Shown here: positions 7,050-15,640 of the stretch, one piece after another
How the letters are laid out: each line of letters begins with the position of its first letter
Position numbering within the stretch: the first letter of the stretch is position 1
Assembly (NCBI RefSeq): GCF_009755605.1
Contig: NZ_WPNZ01000004.1
Span: 186,001 to 250,000 of the forward strand
Reading direction: 5' to 3'
Origin: Streptomyces typhae
GTDB lineage: Bacteria; Actinomycetota; Actinomycetes; Streptomycetales; Streptomycetaceae
Length of the DNA stretch: 64,000 bases
Program-made: the position numbers and the translations under genes
The notes under the pieces: generated by a model
Told to the model about the DNA's origin: nothing
What the model saw: the letters and a program-made list of their open reading frames with translations, nothing else
The model's database searches: none

Positions 7050-7703
7050 TCAGGGGAGTTGGCTCTCTATGCGGGCGAGCTGGGCGGCGATGAGCTCGTC
7101 GAAGGCGGCGCGGCGGTCCGCCCCGAGGGGGCGGATGTCACGGGCGAAGTGGGCCAGGGCGGGAAAGCGCTCGGGGTCGGCGCCGAGCACCGCGACGCGG
7201 AACTGCTCCATGCCCTGCTCGTACTCCTCCGGGGAGATCGTGCCGATCCCGGCCTCGGAGGCGATCAGTGCGACGATGAGGATCACGAGGCGGTGGTAGC
7301 GCGCCGGGATCTCCTCGTCGGGCAGGCCCGACAGGCGCAGGGCTTGCAGCAGTTCCTCCATGACCAGGCGGGATCCGGCCCCGCCGGACCCGTAGCGCCC
7401 CCAGACCGCGGCCAGTTGCGGCTGCTGTCCGAACGCCTCGCGCACGCGCAGGGCCAGGGCGGTGACGCGCTGCTTCCAGTCGCCCTCGGGGCGGTAGCCG
7501 TCCATGGCGGAAAGCAGGATGCGGTCGGCCACCGCGCGCAGGAGTTCGGTCTTGTTGCGGAAGTGCCGGTAGAGGCTGGAGGAGTCGGTCCCGAGCGCCG
7601 CGGCGAGCTTGCGCACGCTGAACGACTCGGCGTCGCCCGAGCGCAGCAGTTGCGCCGCCGTGTCCAGGATCTCCTCGGTCGACCATCGCCTGCGGCCAGT
7701 CAT
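7050..7703 (-). CDS. TetR family transcriptional regulator
   Basis: 217 aa. N-terminal helix-turn-helix: WSTEEILDTAAQLLRSG, then SVRKLAAALGTDSSSLYRHF, with the typical ..LYRHFRNKTELL end. The C-terminal ~150 residues are an alpha-helical ligand domain of the TetR_C type. It is divergent from an alpha/beta-hydrolase gene, and the shared 147-bp spacer contains a perfect 19-bp palindrome, so it most likely represses itself and the esterase. Confidence 0.93.
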   Translation of the reverse strand: MTGRRRWSTEEILDTAAQLLRSGDAESFSVRKLAAALGTDSSSLYRHFRNKTELLRAVADRILLSAMDGYRPEGDWKQRVTALALRVREAFGQQPQLAAVWGRYGSGGAGSRLVMEELLQALRLSGLPDEEIPARYHRLVILIVALIASEAGIGTISPEEYEQGMEQFRVAVLGADPERFPALAHFARDIRPLGADRRAAFDELIAAQLARIESQLP

Positions 7704-7776
7704 CTCGCTCCGTCGCCCCTCTCGTGGCTCCCTCGCCCCTCTCCCGGCGCGCTCAGCCTAACCTATGCACTTGCTG

Positions 7777-7795
7777 ATGCACGCACTGCGTGCAT
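7777..7795. promoter_or_regulatory. TetR-type operator palindrome
   Basis: ATGCACGCA-C-TGCGTGCAT is a perfect 19-bp palindrome between the divergent TetR and esterase genes. A further half-site, TATGCACTTGC, lies just to the left. Size, symmetry and position fit an operator for the adjacent TetR protein. Confidence 0.75.
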
Positions 7796-7850
7796 ACTGA
7801 GGACAACATGCTGTCGCACCCGGCACCCGACCCGGGGGGAAGAAGGAGCC

Positions 7851-8813
7851 ATGAGCGAGATCACTGCCGTGACACGGCCGCAGGAGCCGGACTTCTCGAC
7901 GCTGACGCCCGAGGAACTGCTCGTCTACCGCGAGGCGGAGAACCGCTTCCGGGCCTCCGCGGCGGCCCGTGCGTACCTCGGGGAACCGGACCCCGGCGCC
8001 GCGATCACCTGGCAGGTGGTCGCACTGCCCGGCCGCGACCTGCCGGTCCGGGTGTACCGGCCGGTGCCGACGGGTGACGACGAGGCCGCCGTGCCGAGCG
8101 ACCTGCCGCTCGTGGTGCATGTCCACGGGGGCGGCTTCGTGGGTACGGCGACGCAGTGCGACTGGACCAACAGCCACCTGGCCGCCCGGCTGCCCGCCCT
8201 CGTCGTCTCGGTCGAGCACCGCCTCGTGGCCACGGACAGCCCGCTCGCGGACGCCGCCGACGACGGCTGGGACGTACTCGACCACGTGGTGCGGCACGCC
8301 GCGCAGTGGGGCGCCGACCCGGCGCGTACGGCCGTGTTCGGCGAAAGCTGCGGAGCGCTGATCAGCGCTCTCACGGCCCTCCGGGCCCGGGAGGCCGGGC
8401 TGCGGCTCGCGGCGCAGGTACTGGTCAACCCGGCCGTCGACGTGACCGCGACGATGTTCGATCATGCCTCGATCACCGAGTACGCCTACAGCCCGAGCCG
8501 GGCCCTGCCGCTGCTGCGCTACTTCCAGCGACTCGCCGTCCCGCCGGGCACCGACGCCCGCGCGGTGTCACCGCTGTACGCGGACGACCTGGGCGGCCTC
8601 GCCCCGGCGCTGGTGGTGGTGCCCACCCGGGACGCCGTCGCCGACCACGGCCGCCGCTACGCCGAACGGCTCCACGCGGCCGGGACGCCCGTACGGCTCA
8701 CCGAATACCCGGGCGCGAAGCACGCGTTCCTCACCCTCCCCGGCGTGGAACCGCAGGCCGCGGCCGCCCGTGCGGAGATCCTCGCGTTCCTCCGCGAAGC
8801 CCTGGCGGAGTAG
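7851..8813 (+). CDS. Alpha/beta hydrolase, HSL-type esterase
   Basis: 320 aa from ATG 7851 with AGAAGGAG upstream. HGGGF at about residue 91 is the oxyanion-hole motif of the hormone-sensitive-lipase family; GESCG gives the nucleophilic Ser (GxSxG); the acid Asp is likely in PTRDAVADHG, and the His is in AKHAFL. Hydrolyses carboxylic esters, probably in the cytoplasm (no signal peptide). It is divergent from a TetR gene and probably controlled by it through the palindrome at 7777. Substrate unknown. Confidence 0.92.
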   Translation: MSEITAVTRPQEPDFSTLTPEELLVYREAENRFRASAAARAYLGEPDPGAAITWQVVALPGRDLPVRVYRPVPTGDDEAAVPSDLPLVVHVHGGGFVGTATQCDWTNSHLAARLPALVVSVEHRLVATDSPLADAADDGWDVLDHVVRHAAQWGADPARTAVFGESCGALISALTALRAREAGLRLAAQVLVNPAVDVTATMFDHASITEYAYSPSRALPLLRYFQRLAVPPGTDARAVSPLYADDLGGLAPALVVVPTRDAVADHGRRYAERLHAAGTPVRLTEYPGAKHAFLTLPGVEPQAAAARAEILAFLREALAE

Positions 8814-9009
8814 CGGAGTACCGGAAGAACGGAGGACGGGGGAACGGAAGGACGGAGGAAGGGGGGGACGGAGGAAGGGGAGGACGGTGCATCCGGGTCC
8901 GGGGTCGTCCGCGTGTCTGCCGACAGCGGATGGTCCCTGCCTGATGCGGACAAGGCGGAGCGTCGGCGCCCCCTACGGTGATGCGGAAATCGGCGCTCTG
9001 GAGGGGTAC

Positions 9010-10137
9010 ATGGACAGCGACCGCGGTGCGAGGACAGCCTTGATCGTGGGGGCGGGCGTGGCCGGTCTGGCAGCGGCCACCGCCCTGGCGCGCGAGGGGT
9101 GGCAGGTCGAGATCGCCGAAGTCGGCCCGCCGGACGCGACGTCCGGGTGGGGGTTGTGTCTGACCGGCCCCGCGCTGCGCGCGCTGGACGCGCTGGGTCT
9201 GGCGGACGCGTGTCTGGCCGAGGGCTGCGGCATGAGCGCCATCACGCACGTGGACGTGCACGGCGAGCCCGCCGACACGGTCCGGTTGCCGCGTCTCATC
9301 GGCGCGCGACGGCCCGCGATGGCGGGCATCGCGCGCCCCGTACTGCATCGCATCCTGTACGCGGAAGCCGAGAGGCGCGGTGTCGTGGTGCGCCATGGCC
9401 TGACCGCCGCCGCGGTGGACCAGGACGGGGGTCCGGTCCGCGTGCGGTTGTCGGACGGGACGGTCCGCGAGGTCGCGCTGCTGGTGGGCGCGGACGGGAT
9501 CCGCTCGTCGACACGGGACCTGCTGGGGCTCGCGTCCGCGCGCGCCTTCCACGGCCAGATGGTGTGGCGGGCCCTGGTGCCCCGTCCGCGCTGGGCCGTC
9601 GGCATTCATCAGTTCGCCGGGAAGACCGGCACGGCCGGACTCGTGCCCGTCTCGGACGGGCAGGCGTATGTGTTCCTGACGGAGAACGGCGTCGGGCTCA
9701 GCAGCCTGCCCGACGCCGAACTCGCCCCGCGCCTGCGTCACTTGCTCGAACCCTTCCAGGGCAGGGTGGCGGAGCTCCTCCCCCTGATCTCCGCGTCGCA
9801 CGCGGTGGTGCGCCGTCCGGTCCTGACGGATTTCTTGGAAGGTGCCTGGAACCGGGGCGGAGCCGTGGTCATCGGTGAAGCCGCGCACGCACCCGCCCCG
9901 CAGATGGCCAGTGGCGCCGCCCTGGCCGTCGAGGACGGTCTCGTACTGGCCCGCGAACTCGGACGGCACGACTCCGTCGGCGCGGGGCTCCAGGCCTTCG
10001 TCCGGCGGCGCAGGCGGCGGTGCCGAACGCTGGTGGAGACCTCGGTGACGATCGTCGCCCTGGAGCGGGCGCGGCGCCACCACGAGGCATATCCGCTGGT
10101 CGATTCCTGTCACCGGCTGATGGCCGAGCCTGTGTGA
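9010..10137 (+). CDS. FAD-dependent monooxygenase (PHBH type)
   Basis: 375 aa from ATG 9010, preceded by GAGGGG. ALIVGAGVAGLAAATAL is the N-terminal GxGxxG dinucleotide fold, GADGIRSSTRDLLG the DG motif, and GEAAHAPAPQMASGAALAVED the C-terminal GD-type FAD motif (with E for D). This is the group A flavoprotein hydroxylase layout, full length. The purine-rich spacer before it carries no gene. An AraC regulator follows by 93 bp and may control it. Substrate unknown; these enzymes typically hydroxylate aromatic or polyketide rings. Confidence 0.9.
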   Translation: MDSDRGARTALIVGAGVAGLAAATALAREGWQVEIAEVGPPDATSGWGLCLTGPALRALDALGLADACLAEGCGMSAITHVDVHGEPADTVRLPRLIGARRPAMAGIARPVLHRILYAEAERRGVVVRHGLTAAAVDQDGGPVRVRLSDGTVREVALLVGADGIRSSTRDLLGLASARAFHGQMVWRALVPRPRWAVGIHQFAGKTGTAGLVPVSDGQAYVFLTENGVGLSSLPDAELAPRLRHLLEPFQGRVAELLPLISASHAVVRRPVLTDFLEGAWNRGGAVVIGEAAHAPAPQMASGAALAVEDGLVLARELGRHDSVGAGLQAFVRRRRRRCRTLVETSVTIVALERARRHHEAYPLVDSCHRLMAEPV

Positions 10138-10230
10138 GCGGCGGCGGCCCCGCCGACCGCAGCCGGACACCATGCAGGGCAACAGGTGCTGTGCCGACCG
10201 ACAATGGGCGTTCAAGGAGGGCCCACCATC

Positions 10231-11211
10231 GTGCCGACACCGCTGTGCAACCACCTCATCACCAGGTCGCGGAACCCCGCCGACCTGCTCAACGCCACCA
10301 CCCGCCTGTTCGGCGGCTCGATCGCGGCCTCGCCGCTGGGTGAGCTGTGCGGCGGCGTGCACGAACTGCGCGGAGCAGCCGCGCACGACTTCGCGGTGGG
10401 CTGCTTCGCCTCACCCCTCGATGTGCGCGTCACCTCGGCCGTGTCCGGCCGCTGCGGCTCGTACTTCGTCAACGTCGGTCTCTCCGGCGCCCTTTCGGCA
10501 TCCCGTGGCGACATCCGGGCGACCCTGGACGACGCCACGGCAGGCATCGCCAACCCCGGCGACACCCAGGAACTGCGGCCCCTGCCCGGCCGCAGGACGC
10601 GGTTCCTGGCCCTGCGCGTCGACGCCGCCCTGGTCGACGAGGAGTTCGCCGCGCTGCGGGGGCACCCGCCGGTGTCCCCTGTACGCTTCGACTTCGCCCT
10701 CGACCTGGCCCGGCCCGAGGGCCGAGCGGTACGGCTCCTGTTCCGCTCCCTGGTCGCGCAACTCGACGCGGCGGAACCCCTGTTCCGGCGCGCGGAGCTC
10801 CAGCGCAGCCAACTGCGCTGCCTCGTCACCGCCCTGCTCCTCGCCCAGCCGCACTCACACACCGCCGAGCTGCGCGACGGTCCGCTAACCGGTCACCCGC
10901 GCCCCCTGCGGGTGGCTCTCGCGTTCATCGAGGCGAACCTCGCCGAGCGTCTCGGCCTCGACGGCATCGCGCATGCCGCGGGCTGCAGCCCGCGCACCCT
11001 CAGCTCCCTGTTCCGCGGCAGGCTGGGCCTCTCCCCCATGTCCTACGTCCGCAACCTACGGCTCGACCGCATCCGTGAGGACATCCTCACCTCCGCCGAC
11101 CCCATCGGCACGATCGCCTACCGGTGGGGTGTCGCGCACCTCGGCCGCTTCGCCCGCGAGTACCGCGACCGCTTCGCGGAACTGCCCTCCGAGACCGCGA
11201 CGCGCAGATGA
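10231..11211 (+). CDS. AraC family regulator with AraC_binding_2-type sensor domain
   Basis: 326 aa from GTG 10231, chosen because AAGGAGG ends 10 nt upstream. The N-terminal ~190 residues resemble the AraC_binding_2 domain seen in regulators of aromatic dioxygenases (GRCGSYFVNVGLSG.. and an RFDFALDL segment). The C-terminal half has two helix-turn-helix units: GLDGIAHAAGCSPRTLSSLF and IGTIAYRWGVAHLGRFAREY. It lies downstream of and co-directional with the flavin monooxygenase, consistent with control of aromatic oxidation, though this is inferred. Confidence 0.9.
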   Translation: MPTPLCNHLITRSRNPADLLNATTRLFGGSIAASPLGELCGGVHELRGAAAHDFAVGCFASPLDVRVTSAVSGRCGSYFVNVGLSGALSASRGDIRATLDDATAGIANPGDTQELRPLPGRRTRFLALRVDAALVDEEFAALRGHPPVSPVRFDFALDLARPEGRAVRLLFRSLVAQLDAAEPLFRRAELQRSQLRCLVTALLLAQPHSHTAELRDGPLTGHPRPLRVALAFIEANLAERLGLDGIAHAAGCSPRTLSSLFRGRLGLSPMSYVRNLRLDRIREDILTSADPIGTIAYRWGVAHLGRFAREYRDRFAELPSETATRR

Positions 11212-11322
11212 ACGGAACAGCGCAGATGAACGGAACAGCTTCGGACCCGACACCTCTTCCTCTCCGGCTCCTCTCCGGTTCCCCCCCGGCTCCTCTCCGG
11301 TCCCCCTCCAGTTCCTCTCCGG
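11203..11322. repeat. 18-bp tandem duplication and CT-rich tract
   Basis: CGCAGATGAACGGAACAG occurs twice in tandem at 11203-11220 and 11221-11238; the first copy includes the AraC stop codon. A pyrimidine-rich tract of CCTCTCCGG-like units follows to about 11322. Confidence 0.85.
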
Positions 11323-11374
11323 CAGGGGGATCGAGACCCGGCGGCGGCAGCTCCGGTGCGGGCAGCGGCCCGCG

Positions 11375-12253
11375 TCAGCAGGTGAGCCCGGACCCCGGCG
11401 CCGTACCGACGATCGCGGTGATCCGCTCGTAACGGGCCACCCTTGAGGCCACCGACTCCGGGTTGCCGCCGTCGCATTCCAGCGCGCCGTTGAGGGAGCG
11501 GATGGTCTGGCCGAAGCCCGCGCCGCCGACCATCGCCTCGTGGGAGGTCATCGTGCCGGGGCCGTTCTGGGTGTTCCAGTACCAGAGGGCGGTCTGCCAG
11601 GCCACCGACGGGTCGCGCTCCACCATCCACGGGTCGTTCAGCAGGTCCAGGCCGAGCGCGTCACCGGCGGCCTTGTAGTTGAAGTTCCAGCTGAACATGA
11701 TCGGGCCGCGGCCGTAGTACGCCTTCCGCCCCGCCGGGCAGCCGTAGGGGCGGCTGTCGTCGCACTTGCGCCCGTAGTTGGCCTCGTTGATCTCCTTGAC
11801 GTACCGCAGCCCGACCGACTCGAAGTCCGCGTGCGTCAGGAAGGCGGCGGCCTCCCGCGCCCGGGTCTGCGGCGTACCCGTGTTGGCGAAGCCCGGGTAG
11901 GCGTGCAGCGCGTCGATCAGCCCCTGGTACGTGTAGAAGGGGTTGCGCTCCGGGAAGATCGCGTCGAACTGCGCCTCGCTGATGACGAAGTCCGACACCC
12001 TTCCGGCGCAGGCACCCCGGTCCGCCCAGACGCCGGTGGCGCCCGGATTCTCGTTCTGGGTCCACCACTTGGCGCTCCAGTTGCGCCCGTGGTGGGAGAC
12101 GGTGCCCCCGGACGAGTAGGCGGTGGTGGCGCTCCACGACGGCGCGCAGGCGGGCTTGTCCCCGGCCGCCGCGGCGGGAGCGGCGGCGGGGAGGAAGGCG
12201 GCCGTGGCGACGGCGGCGCCCAGTGCGGCCAGGAACCTCTTGATGCGATTCAG
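11375..12253 (-). CDS. Secreted family 19 chitinase with N-terminal chitin-binding domain
   Basis: 292 aa if translation starts at CTG 12253; no ATG/GTG/TTG precedes the signal peptide in frame after the TGA about 9 nt upstream, and GAAGGAG is 9 nt upstream of this CTG. Signal peptide NRIKRFLAALGAAVATAAF..; a CBM5/12 module (WSATTAYSSGGTVSHHG, WSAKWWTQNENPG); then the GH19 catalytic domain (FYTYQGLIDALHAYPGFANT, FLTHADFESVG.., YYGRGPIMFSWNFNY). Endochitinase acting outside the cell; the catalytic Glu seems to be in EINEANYG or the earlier helix. Paired promoter repeats at 12330 support chitin control. Confidence 0.93.
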   Translation of the reverse strand: MNRIKRFLAALGAAVATAAFLPAAAPAAAAGDKPACAPSWSATTAYSSGGTVSHHGRNWSAKWWTQNENPGATGVWADRGACAGRVSDFVISEAQFDAIFPERNPFYTYQGLIDALHAYPGFANTGTPQTRAREAAAFLTHADFESVGLRYVKEINEANYGRKCDDSRPYGCPAGRKAYYGRGPIMFSWNFNYKAAGDALGLDLLNDPWMVERDPSVAWQTALWYWNTQNGPGTMTSHEAMVGGAGFGQTIRSLNGALECDGGNPESVASRVARYERITAIVGTAPGSGLTC

Positions 12254-12329
12254 CGCTGCTCACTCCTTCGGCGCGACGCGCCGAGCACCTCGGCGGGCCC
12301 ACGTGACGTGCCGGTCACTCAATCCCTAC

Positions 12330-12357
12330 TGGTCTGGACCTGTCAAGGTCTGGACCT
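12330..12357. promoter_or_regulatory. Paired direct repeats and -35 of chitinase promoter
   Basis: On the minus strand, AGGTCCAGACCT and AGGTCCAGACCA flank TTGACA. Streptomyces chitinase promoters carry just such a pair of 12-bp direct repeats at the -35 region, needed for chitin induction and glucose repression, and they overlap DasR-type sites. The pair lies about 77-105 bp upstream of the chitinase start. Confidence 0.85.
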
Positions 12358-12443
12358 GTATGCGCGAGGCGCGCCACCGAACGGACCAAGCAGATCCCGG
12401 CCGCTGAGGCATCGAAGCGCGCTTCGTGTGGAAGGTGGTGCCC

Positions 12444-13289
12444 ATGAGGCAGGAGAGGAGAGCAGCTGTGGACTGGACACTGGACGAGGAATTCGAGACG
12501 CCCCAAGGAGTGGTCCGGTGGGCGACGCTGGGCAGCGGAGACCCACTCGTACTGGTGCACGGCACACCGTACTCCTCCTTCCTGTGGCGGGACATCGCTC
12601 CCGCGCTCGCCCGTGAGCGCAAGGTCTTCTTCTTCGACCACCTCGGCTTCGGCCAGTCCGAGCAGCGCGAGGGCCAGGACCTGAGCCTGGCGGCCCACGC
12701 GGAGAACTTCGCCCGGCTCCTCGACCACTGGGGGCTGTCGCGCCCCAGCGTTGTGGCGCACGACATCGGCGGGGCCGTGGCGCTACGGACCCTGCTGCTG
12801 GAGCAGAGGAGCTACCGGGACCTGACTCTCTTCGACGCGGTGAGCGGCGGCGCCTGGGAGCGAGGACTCTTCCAGCTCTTCCTCGAGCACGAGGAGGTCT
12901 TCCGCGAGCTTCCCGGCTACGCGCACGAAGCGCTGGTCGCCGCCCATCTGCGGCATGCCACGCACACCGGGTTCCGGCCGGGGATCCTCGACGCCTTCCT
13001 CGCTCCGTGGCGCGGGGAGAAGGGCCAGGCGGCGTTCTACCGTCAGTACAGCCAGATCAGGCAGGCGGACACGACCGCGTACGAGCAGCTGCTGCACGGC
13101 ATCTCGATCCCGGTACGGATCGTCTGGGGCCGCGAGGACCGCATCCTCCCCCCGGAGTACGCCGAGTGGCTGCACGAACACGTCCCGCAGGCGGAGCTGC
13201 ACTGGATCGAGGGCGCCGGCCACCTCCTCCAGGAGGACGCACCCGGGCAACTGCTGGCCCTTCTGTCAGCGGAATTCGCGTCGGCCTGA
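12444..13289 (+). CDS. Alpha/beta hydrolase with Asp nucleophile (haloalkane dehalogenase/epoxide hydrolase group)
   Basis: 281 aa from ATG 12444; a GTG at 12468 has the better ribosome site (AGGAGAGGAG) and would remove eight residues. VLVHGTPYSSFLWRDI carries the HG oxyanion motif, VVAHDIGGAVAL places Asp at the nucleophile position (as in haloalkane and fluoroacetate dehalogenases and epoxide hydrolases), the acid is in WGREDRILPP and the His in GAGHLLQED. Cytoplasmic. Substrate unknown. It is divergent from the chitinase gene, with the chitinase promoter between them. Confidence 0.88.
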   Translation: MRQERRAAVDWTLDEEFETPQGVVRWATLGSGDPLVLVHGTPYSSFLWRDIAPALARERKVFFFDHLGFGQSEQREGQDLSLAAHAENFARLLDHWGLSRPSVVAHDIGGAVALRTLLLEQRSYRDLTLFDAVSGGAWERGLFQLFLEHEEVFRELPGYAHEALVAAHLRHATHTGFRPGILDAFLAPWRGEKGQAAFYRQYSQIRQADTTAYEQLLHGISIPVRIVWGREDRILPPEYAEWLHEHVPQAELHWIEGAGHLLQEDAPGQLLALLSAEFASA

Positions 13290-13352
13290 GCTGCGGGGCC
13301 GCTGAGCGGGTCATCCGGCCCATGGACACCGGCGAGACCCATGGACACCGGC

Positions 13353-13720
13353 TCATGTCGAGGTGGCTGTGGCCAGTCGGTCGGTGATCTCTTCGGCGGT
13401 CAGGACGAGGGCGAAACCCTTGCGCAGGACCGCGAGTTCAGGTTCCTGGCGGGACTCGTCGTCGGTGGCCGTGACGTCGGAGCCGAAGACGACCTTGTAG
13501 CCGCGCTCGTACGCCTGCCGGGCCGTGGTGCCGCAGCAGTAGTTGGTGAGCGTTCCCGTGACGATGACCGTGTCGCGGCCGAGGTTGCGCAGCATCGTGT
13601 CGAGCGGGGTGCGTAGAACGCCCCGTAGGAGGGCTTGCGGATGATGGCCTCGCCGGGGTGGCAGCCCATCGGGGCCCACACCTCGGCAGGGCCCGGCCGG
13701 CGCCAGTCGGTGTCGGCGTG
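13353..13720 (-). pseudogene. Isochorismatase-family cysteine hydrolase, truncated and frameshifted
   Basis: The C-terminal half of an isochorismatase-like hydrolase is readable in two frames: DTDWRRPGPAEVW..IIRKPSYGAFY, then after a one-base loss near 13612, TPLDTMLRNLGRDTVIVTGT and TNYCCGTTARQA with the catalytic Cys. The N-terminal part with the family's catalytic Asp and Lys is absent; upstream sequence does not match. It ends at a normal stop (ATATST). Clearly inactive. It lies between a hydrolase and a Rossmann-fold gene. Confidence 0.85.
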
Positions 13721-13892
13721 CGGGAGAGACCGCAAGGCGTGCGGTCGGTCCAGCCCTGCCCACGGTGTGCGTCCTGTGCTGAAGGTGGTGGCGCGAAGGG
13801 AGCGGAGGGGTTCCGCCGGGGCCGCGTACCGGGTGCCCCGCGCGGGCGACCGGCGGCATACGGAGAAGGGCGCGACTCCCCCGCGGTGCAGG

Positions 13893-14906
13893 TCAGCCGA
13901 CGCCGGACACATCGATGAAGACAGCGCCGGCCTCGGTCATCCTCTCGACCGCGTAGGCCGGGTCGAGCAGCGTCTCGGGAGTGTGGATGCCCGGCGTGAC
14001 GGCGTCGCCGCGCAGCCCGAGCAGCCGCTCGGTGCCGAGCGCGATGCCGAGTGCGGTCAAGGGACACTGCCCTGCCGGATGGACCAGGTAGCTGCTCGTG
14101 CCGAGCGGCGCGCCCCCTCGGCCCGCGCCTTCGATGTCGATCCGGACCTCGAAGGAAGCGGGTTCGCCGCGGCGTCGGCCGGCGGACTCGCCGACGGCGA
14201 AGTCGAAGCGGACATCGGGCGCGTCCGTCGCGAGAGCGAGGCTCGGCACGTCGAGGATGGCGATGCTCTGGGCGGGCACGACGGTGCCATCGGTACTGCG
14301 CACGTCCGCTTGTGCGCCGGGGCCGCTGATCCAGGTGAAGACTCCGTCCCGGCGTACCATCCCCGCCGAGGTGGCGGTGGACCACCGCTGCAGATCCGCT
14401 CCTCCCGCGGGCCCGCCGGTGTCCTGGTCGTCCAGGACGGCACCGATGCGGAGGTTGTCGATCCGGTCGAACGGCCGGGCCGAGTGCAGAGCCGCGAGGA
14501 CGACGGTTCCGGCGCAGTAGTGGCTGGCCAGCAGGATCGGTGCGGCACCTGTCCGGTGGGCGCCCGCGACGACCTCCGGTGCGATGTCCGTCAGGCCGCT
14601 GGAGATGCTGAGGTAGGGCAACCCGCGCCGCTGTGCGTAGCGCAGCCCGTTCAGGTGGTTGTCCCACAGTGCGGCGATCACCGCCGAGTAGTGGTGATCG
14701 GCCGGTAGGCCGAGATCGCCGCGCCGCAGATCGGTGGTCACCGCCGTCGCGGTGCCCAGTTCGTCGGCCACCCGCCGGGCGCGGCCGATGTCCCGCCCCG
14801 CGATCGTCAGCGGCAGGTCCGGATGCCATTGCCGCAGGAAGGCGGCGGCCCGCGCACCCGCCTGCCCCGTACCACCCAAGATCAGTACCGATTCCGGCTG
14901 CCCCAC
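13893..14906 (-). CDS. NAD(P)-binding Rossmann-fold protein, saccharopine-dehydrogenase-like
   Basis: 337 aa. N-terminal VLILGGTGQAGARAAAFL is a GxxGxxG dinucleotide-binding turn, followed by LTIAGRDIGRARRVADEL. The middle is a separate alpha/beta domain with SSYLVHP and a C-terminal DPAYAVERMTEAGAVFIDV. This layout matches the saccharopine-dehydrogenase-like/NmrA-like reductases, full length. It is divergent from a TetR gene, and the spacer holds a CTACA..TGTAG inverted repeat, so it is probably TetR-controlled. Reaction unknown. Confidence 0.85.
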   Translation of the reverse strand: MGQPESVLILGGTGQAGARAAAFLRQWHPDLPLTIAGRDIGRARRVADELGTATAVTTDLRRGDLGLPADHHYSAVIAALWDNHLNGLRYAQRRGLPYLSISSGLTDIAPEVVAGAHRTGAAPILLASHYCAGTVVLAALHSARPFDRIDNLRIGAVLDDQDTGGPAGGADLQRWSTATSAGMVRRDGVFTWISGPGAQADVRSTDGTVVPAQSIAILDVPSLALATDAPDVRFDFAVGESAGRRRGEPASFEVRIDIEGAGRGGAPLGTSSYLVHPAGQCPLTALGIALGTERLLGLRGDAVTPGIHTPETLLDPAYAVERMTEAGAVFIDVSGVG

Positions 14907-14932
14907 TGCGGTTTCTCCTCACATCCACGAAG

Positions 14933-14959
14933 CTACATTTTGTAACTTACTTTTTGTAG
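14933..14959. promoter_or_regulatory. Inverted repeat in TetR/reductase spacer
   Basis: An AT-rich segment, CTACATTTTGTAACTTAC.. TTTTTGTAG, carries CTACA and TGTAG arms plus an internal GTAA/TTAC element. It lies between divergent genes and probably holds overlapping promoters and the TetR operator. It is much richer in A/T than its surroundings. Confidence 0.6.
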
Positions 14960-14991
14960 CCTAAGTTGGAGTACGAACACAAGGGGGGACC

Positions 14992-15603
14992 ATGGCCACG
15001 ACACCGGCCCGCCTGACCAAACAGGCCAGGCGGGAGCAGTTGCTCGACACCGCCGCGGCGATCGTGCGCACGCACGGCGCCGACGGTCTGACGCTGGTCA
15101 CCCTCGCGGAGGAAGCCGGGGTGAGCCGGCCGATCGCGTACGACCACTTCGCCACGCGCCCCGGCCTGCTGCTCGCTCTCCACCGGCGACTCGACGAACG
15201 CCACCGGGCCGCGATCGCACAGGCACTGCAGGACGCGACACCCAGCGCCGGCGAGACCGCCCGAGTCATCAGCACCGCCTACTTCGCCTGCGCCACCGAC
15301 ATGCCGGAGCTCGGCGCCGTATCCGCCGCGCTGAGGGGAAACCCGGAAATGGATACGGTCCTGCACGAGCTGACGGACAGCTACACGGACTTGATGGCGG
15401 CGGCGCTGCTACCGTACTCCGGCCTCGCGCTCCCGCCCCTCCGGCTGGGCTGCGTCGGCATGCTGGGCGCGGCCGAGGCGATCGCCGCCGAACTGAACCG
15501 AGGCCGGACCACCCACGGCGAGGCGGTCACCGCGCTGACCGGCCTCATTCTGGGCAGCCTCGACACCAAGGCCGGCGGTCCCGACGCCAAGGCCGACCGT
15601 TAG
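14992..15603 (+). CDS. TetR family transcriptional regulator
   Basis: 203 aa from ATG 14992, preceded by AAGGGGGG. Helix-turn-helix: ARREQLLDTAAAIVRTHG, then TLVTLAEEAGVSRPIAYDHF. The C-terminal domain is helical and about 150 residues long. Divergent from the saccharopine-dehydrogenase-like gene, which it probably regulates. Confidence 0.92.
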   Translation: MATTPARLTKQARREQLLDTAAAIVRTHGADGLTLVTLAEEAGVSRPIAYDHFATRPGLLLALHRRLDERHRAAIAQALQDATPSAGETARVISTAYFACATDMPELGAVSAALRGNPEMDTVLHELTDSYTDLMAAALLPYSGLALPPLRLGCVGMLGAAEAIAAELNRGRTTHGEAVTALTGLILGSLDTKAGGPDAKADR

Positions 15604-15640
15604 AGGCCGTCTTCACCTGAGAGGTCGGCGCGGACTCGGT

